Positions 59,362-64,000 of a DNA stretch of 64,000 bases are shown piece by piece. Source of the stretch: Parcubacteria group bacterium GW2011_GWA2_38_13b. GTDB taxonomy: Bacteria > Patescibacteriota > Minisyncoccia > GWA2-38-13b. Numbering within the stretch: position 1 is the stretch's first letter; every line of letters begins with the position of its first letter. Both the position numbers and the translations under genes were made by a program. A model generated the notes under the pieces. That model did no database searches and was not told the origin of the DNA. It saw only the letters and a program-made list of their open reading frames with translations. The stretch spans positions 30,393-94,392 of the forward strand of contig LBUF02000001.1 of assembly GCA_000992445.2 (NCBI GenBank). Reading direction: 5' to 3'.

Positions 59362-60066
59362 TTAATCTGCCCCGAAAAATTTCATTCTTCCCGCCATAAT
59401 ATCTGTTAGATCTTCCGTTTTTCCCTTATCACAATACAGAATTTCTATTTTTTGCGAAATTTTCTTCCCGTCGGGAGAAAATTCTGTAATGCCCAACACA
59501 ATACCGTATTTTCCTCGAACGATTTCGGAACTAATAATTTTTATTTTCCGATAAAAATCTTCGGTTAATCCCGCCCTCTTCTTGCCAATATCCGCTCCAA
59601 TGTCCTTGTTGAGCGCCGTCAATTCTTTTCTTTTGGCAATTACATTCTGATCGGAATCAATAATGCCATGGTACTTACCGTAAGCATCTGTTAATTCCTT
59701 GCTAGACATTAATTCCTGAAATTTAGTTTCAACAGCCTTAATTTCTTCAGTGTTACCGCCACCCCTTATTTTTTCCGTGTTTTCCCACGCCTCCAAAAGC
59801 GGTTTGATTTTTTCTTTTAATTCCGCAGCTTCAAGAGTATTGCGCGCTTCCCCTTCTGCTTTCTTTAATTCTTCTTGTAAAACCGCAAAACCCTTTTCTT
59901 CGGCAAGTTTTTTACCATAATCAACAATCTGTTGATTTATAGCATCTAGTCCGGCTTCGTTCATATTTACAAGGCCAATCTTCATCTTTTCGTGTCCTTC
60001 GCATCCGACAAAAACTGTAATCAATATAAAAAATGTCGCTAAAATCGCCATTATTTTCATATTCAA
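59362..60066 (-). CDS. Putative Skp/OmpH-like periplasmic chaperone lipoprotein
   Basis: FVGCEGHEKMKIGLVNMNEAG...helical middle...GKYGIVLGITEF...IEILYCDKGKTEDLTDIMAGRMK. Confidence 0.55.
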   Translation of the reverse strand: MNMKIMAILATFFILITVFVGCEGHEKMKIGLVNMNEAGLDAINQQIVDYGKKLAEEKGFAVLQEELKKAEGEARNTLEAAELKEKIKPLLEAWENTEKIRGGGNTEEIKAVETKFQELMSSKELTDAYGKYHGIIDSDQNVIAKRKELTALNKDIGADIGKKRAGLTEDFYRKIKIISSEIVRGKYGIVLGITEFSPDGKKISQKIEILYCDKGKTEDLTDIMAGRMKFFGAD

Positions 60067-60078
60067 TCCCTTTCTATA

Positions 60079-60939
60079 TTATTCGCTTAATTTGTATAAA
60101 TTATATCCGGAATCGGCTATAAATTCGGCAAAATCATTATGAACCCGAACGATGACTTTACTTCGAATGTCCTGCAATTTTTTCAAAATAATATCATTTT
60201 TTTTCTGATTTTTTATCTTTTCAAAAAGCTCATCCTGTCCCTTGCTAAAATCTTCGTAATATTTTTTTATTTCGGCAGGAATGACTTGCGCTTTTCCTTC
60301 CGCCACCTTTGATATTTCCTCAAAAGCTCTTTTTGCGAAAGCGCGTTGTAAAAATCGCTTTTCAACATACGAAAAATCCATCCCCAACTCTTCGGTTGCA
60401 GTCAGGATTATTTTTCGGACATCTTTTTTCCGCGCAGAACAACTTTCATCGGGAAAAAATAGCTCAACGAGAAGAAAATCCTTCCAATTCTCGATAAGTT
60501 TCTTCAAATCATTTCCGTCTCCCTCGCCGATTTTGCCCAATGCTATGATTTTTTTAAAAAAATCATCCATATGTCCGGACCAAATATACAACACATCTCC
60601 GAATTCACCACCAACCCATTCATCCCGTTTTTCCACCCATAAACCGAAATTTCGGTTTATGGAAGAAATATTTTTCTCCAATTCTTCCAAACCGACTTTA
60701 GCCAACAATATTTCGTCAATAAAACTTTCCAAATCATTCCTACTCCTGAATCCCTTAAAAAGCGGCGGCAAACAATCAACTTCCCGGAATTTCTCCTCTG
60801 CCTTTAAATCAAATGATTTTATAATTTCTTTGTTATTTATTTCAACCACAATACAGTCAACAATCGTTGCTGATCCGACCAATCTTGCGGGAATAATAAT
60901 GACAGCGCATAAAATCAAAAAAGCGATAAAATTTTTCAT
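60079..60939 (-). CDS. Putative SurA N-terminal domain-like exported protein
   Basis: Signal peptide; ATIVDCIVVEINNKEIIKSFDLKAEEKF near N-term, IPAEIKKYYEDFSKG and LQDIRSKVIVRV near C-term. Confidence 0.55.
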   Translation of the reverse strand: MKNFIAFLILCAVIIIPARLVGSATIVDCIVVEINNKEIIKSFDLKAEEKFREVDCLPPLFKGFRSRNDLESFIDEILLAKVGLEELEKNISSINRNFGLWVEKRDEWVGGEFGDVLYIWSGHMDDFFKKIIALGKIGEGDGNDLKKLIENWKDFLLVELFFPDESCSARKKDVRKIILTATEELGMDFSYVEKRFLQRAFAKRAFEEISKVAEGKAQVIPAEIKKYYEDFSKGQDELFEKIKNQKKNDIILKKLQDIRSKVIVRVHNDFAEFIADSGYNLYKLSE

Positions 60940-61026
60940 TTAATTCCTCCTATTTATTTAATTTTCGTATTTCAAAAAACTTCTATTTTTAACTATTTAT
61001 TATAATTGAAGATTAGGAAAAAGTCA

Positions 61027-61131
61027 ACCCAGTTAGAAGTTTTTGACTATTTTTTCGGTAATACATATTTATAACTATTCGATTTGTAAAATAATTTTGT
61101 ATAATATTTTTTTGAAAACTTCTAACGGGGT
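61027..61131. repeat. MITE-like repeat with ACCC(A/C)GTTAGAAGTTTT TIR
   Basis: 61027-61043 vs 61115-61131 inverted, one mismatch; possible 4 bp TCAA duplication. Confidence 0.6.
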
Positions 61132-61215
61132 CAATGAAAATTACTAAAATTCGTCGAATTTTCCGACATTTTTTTCAATATAAAAACCCGCCTATAATAA
61201 GACGGGTCTATAAAA

Positions 61216-64000
61216 TTATTTTAAAACTGCTTCGATTTCACGCCTTTCTTCATTGCGAAGAAATACAATAAAAATCTTGTCCCCAATCTTTAACGAACGG
61301 AGGGTGTCGGCGAAACCACGCAAATCTTTAATGTCTTCCTTGTTTATTTTTACTATTATATCGCCTACTTGAAGCCCCGCTTCAACGGCTAAAGATTCTG
61401 ATTTTACGCCTGCCAACCTATAACCAATCCCATGGTAAGTAAAATCCGGGATTGTCCCCAGACTTACTTTTATTTTTTCTTGAGGTTTTTTAGATCTAAT
61501 TTCTTCCACATTTATTGTCGCGGCTAAATTACGCTTTATTAACCCCTTTATGGCTTCTTCGGTAAATCTGGCTACCTTAACAAGCCCATTGAAATTAATT
61601 TTATCAACCGTATCAATCGGACTATGATAACTTAAATCCGTTCCCGAAAAAATCTGAATTGCCGGAATACCCGCTTCATGAAACGACTTTTGATCCGATG
61701 AATCCAAATCCATCGTGATAAAATCAATTTTCAATGAAACGGCAAGGGATGATTTTTCCAATATTTCTTTCCATTCTTTGGCGGATTGGGCGCCGATTAT
61801 TAATACCTTATCGTTTTCAATTTGCCCAACCGTATCCAAATTTATCATTGCTGCGCACTTTTCGCCAAAATTCATATGCGACGCGTAATGTTTTGATCCT
61901 ATTCTTCCCGCTTCTTCTCCGGAAAAAGCAACAAAAACAATATTGCGTTCCGGTTGAAAATTTTGATTTATCAAACTCCTCGCAACTTCCAGTAAAACCG
62001 CTACTCCGCTCGCGTTATCATTGGCGCCCGGATGAATCTTCCCCTTATATTTTTCGTCTTTAACGACAATCTCGCCGCGGCCTAAATGATCATAATGAGC
62101 GCCGATCACGATATTTTCCACGCTGTTTTTACCCGGTATCATTCCTACTATATTATCTACCGTATAGGTCTTCCCGGTATTTACGCAAGTCCACGCGAAT
62201 GGCTGAAAATAATCATAATAACCGACTGGTTTAAGCCCAATTTTATGAAACTGATCCGCGATAAATTTACCGGCCCTATAAATACCTTGCGTGCCAAGTC
62301 CCCTACCTTCCAATTCTTCGGAAGCGAGATATTGAACGACTTTCTCCATTCTTATTTCGGCTTCTTCGCGAATTGAAATTGATAACGGCGAGTTTACTGC
62401 CGGCCATTGACCCTTGAAAACATTCGTCGGTTCATTTCCGGTAAAAGCAAGGTAACTGTATTTATTGTAATGAGAGAGTTTTCTGCCCAGCCCCGACATT
62501 GCGGACGCATTATCCGTTGCAAGCCAACCCAAGGCATTTGAATTATTTGACGGATGGCGCGCCATAACCACAACCGAATGCCGGTCGCGGTTTAATTCGG
62601 TGCCGCCGATGCGCACACATTGATTGTCACCAGTAAAATCATAACCAACCAGCGCTTGATTAATTTCTGGACGAAAACGATTCTCCCATCCGAACAACCA
62701 AACGGCGCGATTACTTGGCAATTCTTTCAACTCATTATCAAATTTTATTTCCAATCGCCAGCTCTTCGCCAATTCGCGATAACCATTTTTAACCGATTCT
62801 GACGCAACAGCAGGCAATACTGCCAACGCTCGTTCAGCGCCAAAAATTTGGCTTATAGCCGGCGGTATTTCATTGCGATCGAGCATCCGAAATACATCAA
62901 ATTCCGGATCAATATCCAAACGCGTTGGCTTCGCGGGTAAAGTAATTTCTAAATTATAATTTTTAGAATCAATCTCTATATCGGTTCTATAAACATCCGC
63001 GCTATTCTCCATATAAACGGCAGTCGGTACTTTTAACCGATAAGATGCCGCGTCTTGAATTTGTTCAATAACAGCTGAAAGCAGATATTTATCGCCTTGC
63101 TGTTTCGCGGATACATCGCGCATTCTTAATGAGGGCGCGCCTGTTCTTTCTATCCATTGCTCAAATATCCATTTCAAATTTTGCCCGCTTGTTTCGCTGA
63201 AAACTTTTTCAATGTCATTAAAAGAAGCGCGTTTGAAAACATATTCTTGGTAAAATCGGCGCAAAGAGTTGAAAAAAACTTCATCGCCAACTTGCCGGCG
63301 AAGCATATGAAAAAACATCAATGTCTTTCCGTAACCAACAACTTCCGTAGCCGCGTTATTCCGTGAATTAAATTGCGAAATTGGAAAATCTTTATTACCG
63401 CTCACATAATCTTTATATTTCTGCAATGTTGAACGGCGATATTCAATCGCCTCGCCATTCTGCTCTTTCAAAAAATGATCGGCCAAATAAGCCGTCAAGC
63501 CCTCGCACCAATTACCTTTATCGCTGTCAACAAATATGCCGTTTCCCCACCAATTATGAAGAATTTCGTGAGGGTATGATGTATAAATAATAAAAGGCAA
63601 ATTGATAATCTGCGAACCTAATAAAGTAAACGATGGCATACCGTATCCCGTTTCCCAAAAATTCTCCACAAGGGCAAATTTTTTGTAAGGATACGGACCT
63701 AAAAGTTTACTGTATATTTCCAAATATTGCGCGGTCGCATCCAAATATTTCTGCGCGAGTTCTTTGTTGGGCTTGCGCAAAAAAACCATCGCGTTCACAT
63801 CACCCGCGACTTGATTATATTCAATAAATTTAGCGGCTATTAGATAAATTTCTTCCTGCGGCTCATCTATCGTCCATTTGTCCAGCTGGAAGTCGGCTTG
63901 AAAATCCGTACCAGTACAATGTTTTATGCGCAATCCTTGGCTTACGCTAGACCATCCGATTGGTAATTTAACCTCCATATTAAATGTTATTAATCCGTCA
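61216..64000 (-). CDS. M1 aminopeptidase-like + M28 peptidase + PDZ fusion protein (5' end beyond window)
   Basis: HEILHNWWGN...E (M1 HExxH); GAHYDHLGRGE, GANDNASGVAVLLEVAR, FSGEEAGRIGSKHYA (M28); PDZ GYRLAGVKSESLAVEAGLQVGDIIVKIN; frame open to the window end. Confidence 0.88.
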   Translation of the reverse strand, partial: DGLITFNMEVKLPIGWSSVSQGLRIKHCTGTDFQADFQLDKWTIDEPQEEIYLIAAKFIEYNQVAGDVNAMVFLRKPNKELAQKYLDATAQYLEIYSKLLGPYPYKKFALVENFWETGYGMPSFTLLGSQIINLPFIIYTSYPHEILHNWWGNGIFVDSDKGNWCEGLTAYLADHFLKEQNGEAIEYRRSTLQKYKDYVSGNKDFPISQFNSRNNAATEVVGYGKTLMFFHMLRRQVGDEVFFNSLRRFYQEYVFKRASFNDIEKVFSETSGQNLKWIFEQWIERTGAPSLRMRDVSAKQQGDKYLLSAVIEQIQDAASYRLKVPTAVYMENSADVYRTDIEIDSKNYNLEITLPAKPTRLDIDPEFDVFRMLDRNEIPPAISQIFGAERALAVLPAVASESVKNGYRELAKSWRLEIKFDNELKELPSNRAVWLFGWENRFRPEINQALVGYDFTGDNQCVRIGGTELNRDRHSVVVMARHPSNNSNALGWLATDNASAMSGLGRKLSHYNKYSYLAFTGNEPTNVFKGQWPAVNSPLSISIREEAEIRMEKVVQYLASEELEGRGLGTQGIYRAGKFIADQFHKIGLKPVGYYDYFQPFAWTCVNTGKTYTVDNIVGMIPGKNSVENIVIGAHYDHLGRGEIVVKDEKYKGKIHPGANDNASGVAVLLEVARSLINQNFQPERNIVFVAFSGEEAGRIGSKHYASHMNFGEKCAAMINLDTVGQIENDKVLIIGAQSAKEWKEILEKSSLAVSLKIDFITMDLDSSDQKSFHEAGIPAIQIFSGTDLSYHSPIDTVDKINFNGLVKVARFTEEAIKGLIKRNLAATINVEEIRSKKPQEKIKVSLGTIPDFTYHGIGYRLAGVKSESLAVEAGLQVGDIIVKINKEDIKDLRGFADTLRSLKIGDKIFIVFLRNEERREIEAVLK

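Noticed and set aside
1-64000. Alternative code with UGA reassigned (as in Gracilibacteria/Absconditabacteria)
   Set aside because: All major families are full length under the standard code, and TGA serves as a stop (for example in korD and ntpD)

Overview
The window is a 64 kb, AT-rich bacterial chromosome segment. Gene content (RNase Y/YmdB, dnaX next to a TraG/VirB4-like ATPase, GtrA, ScpA/ScpB, MraY, AbiEii toxin) and many short palindromic intergenic repeats suggest a Patescibacteria/Parcubacteria-like genome; this placement is inference. Main observations: (1) About 50.4-60.9 kb holds a redox island: full-length cytochrome b, Rieske protein, 4-, 9-, 4- and 10-heme c-type cytochromes, an NHL-type propeller protein, a large beta-barrel-like protein ending in an aromatic residue, and SurA_N-like and Skp-like secreted proteins. 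It resembles a porin-cytochrome (extracellular electron transfer) locus coupled to a bc-type complex, which would be remarkable in a Patescibacteria-like genome. (2) A 5.7 kb cassette (6660-12414) is bounded by near-identical 360/382 bp terminal inverted repeats and an 18 bp imperfect direct repeat overlapping the 3' end of tRNA-Gln. It apparently separates the tRNA from its terminator. It carries an R-M system with an Xre controller and a perfect operator-like inverted repeat, plus an SDH-type serine protease and two uncharacterised proteins. (3) An AbiEii/DUF6922-like toxin-antitoxin module is flanked by a 67 bp duplication of the 3' end of the V-ATPase D gene, with three synonymous differences. 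(4) A V-type ATPase operon has a proteolipid carrying the Na+-ligand motifs known from NtpK. (5) arcC overlaps a fused pyrB-pyrI gene. (6) Several MITE-like or leader-like dispersed repeat families occur. No rRNA or CRISPR array was seen. All family names come from motif recognition by eye, not database searches.
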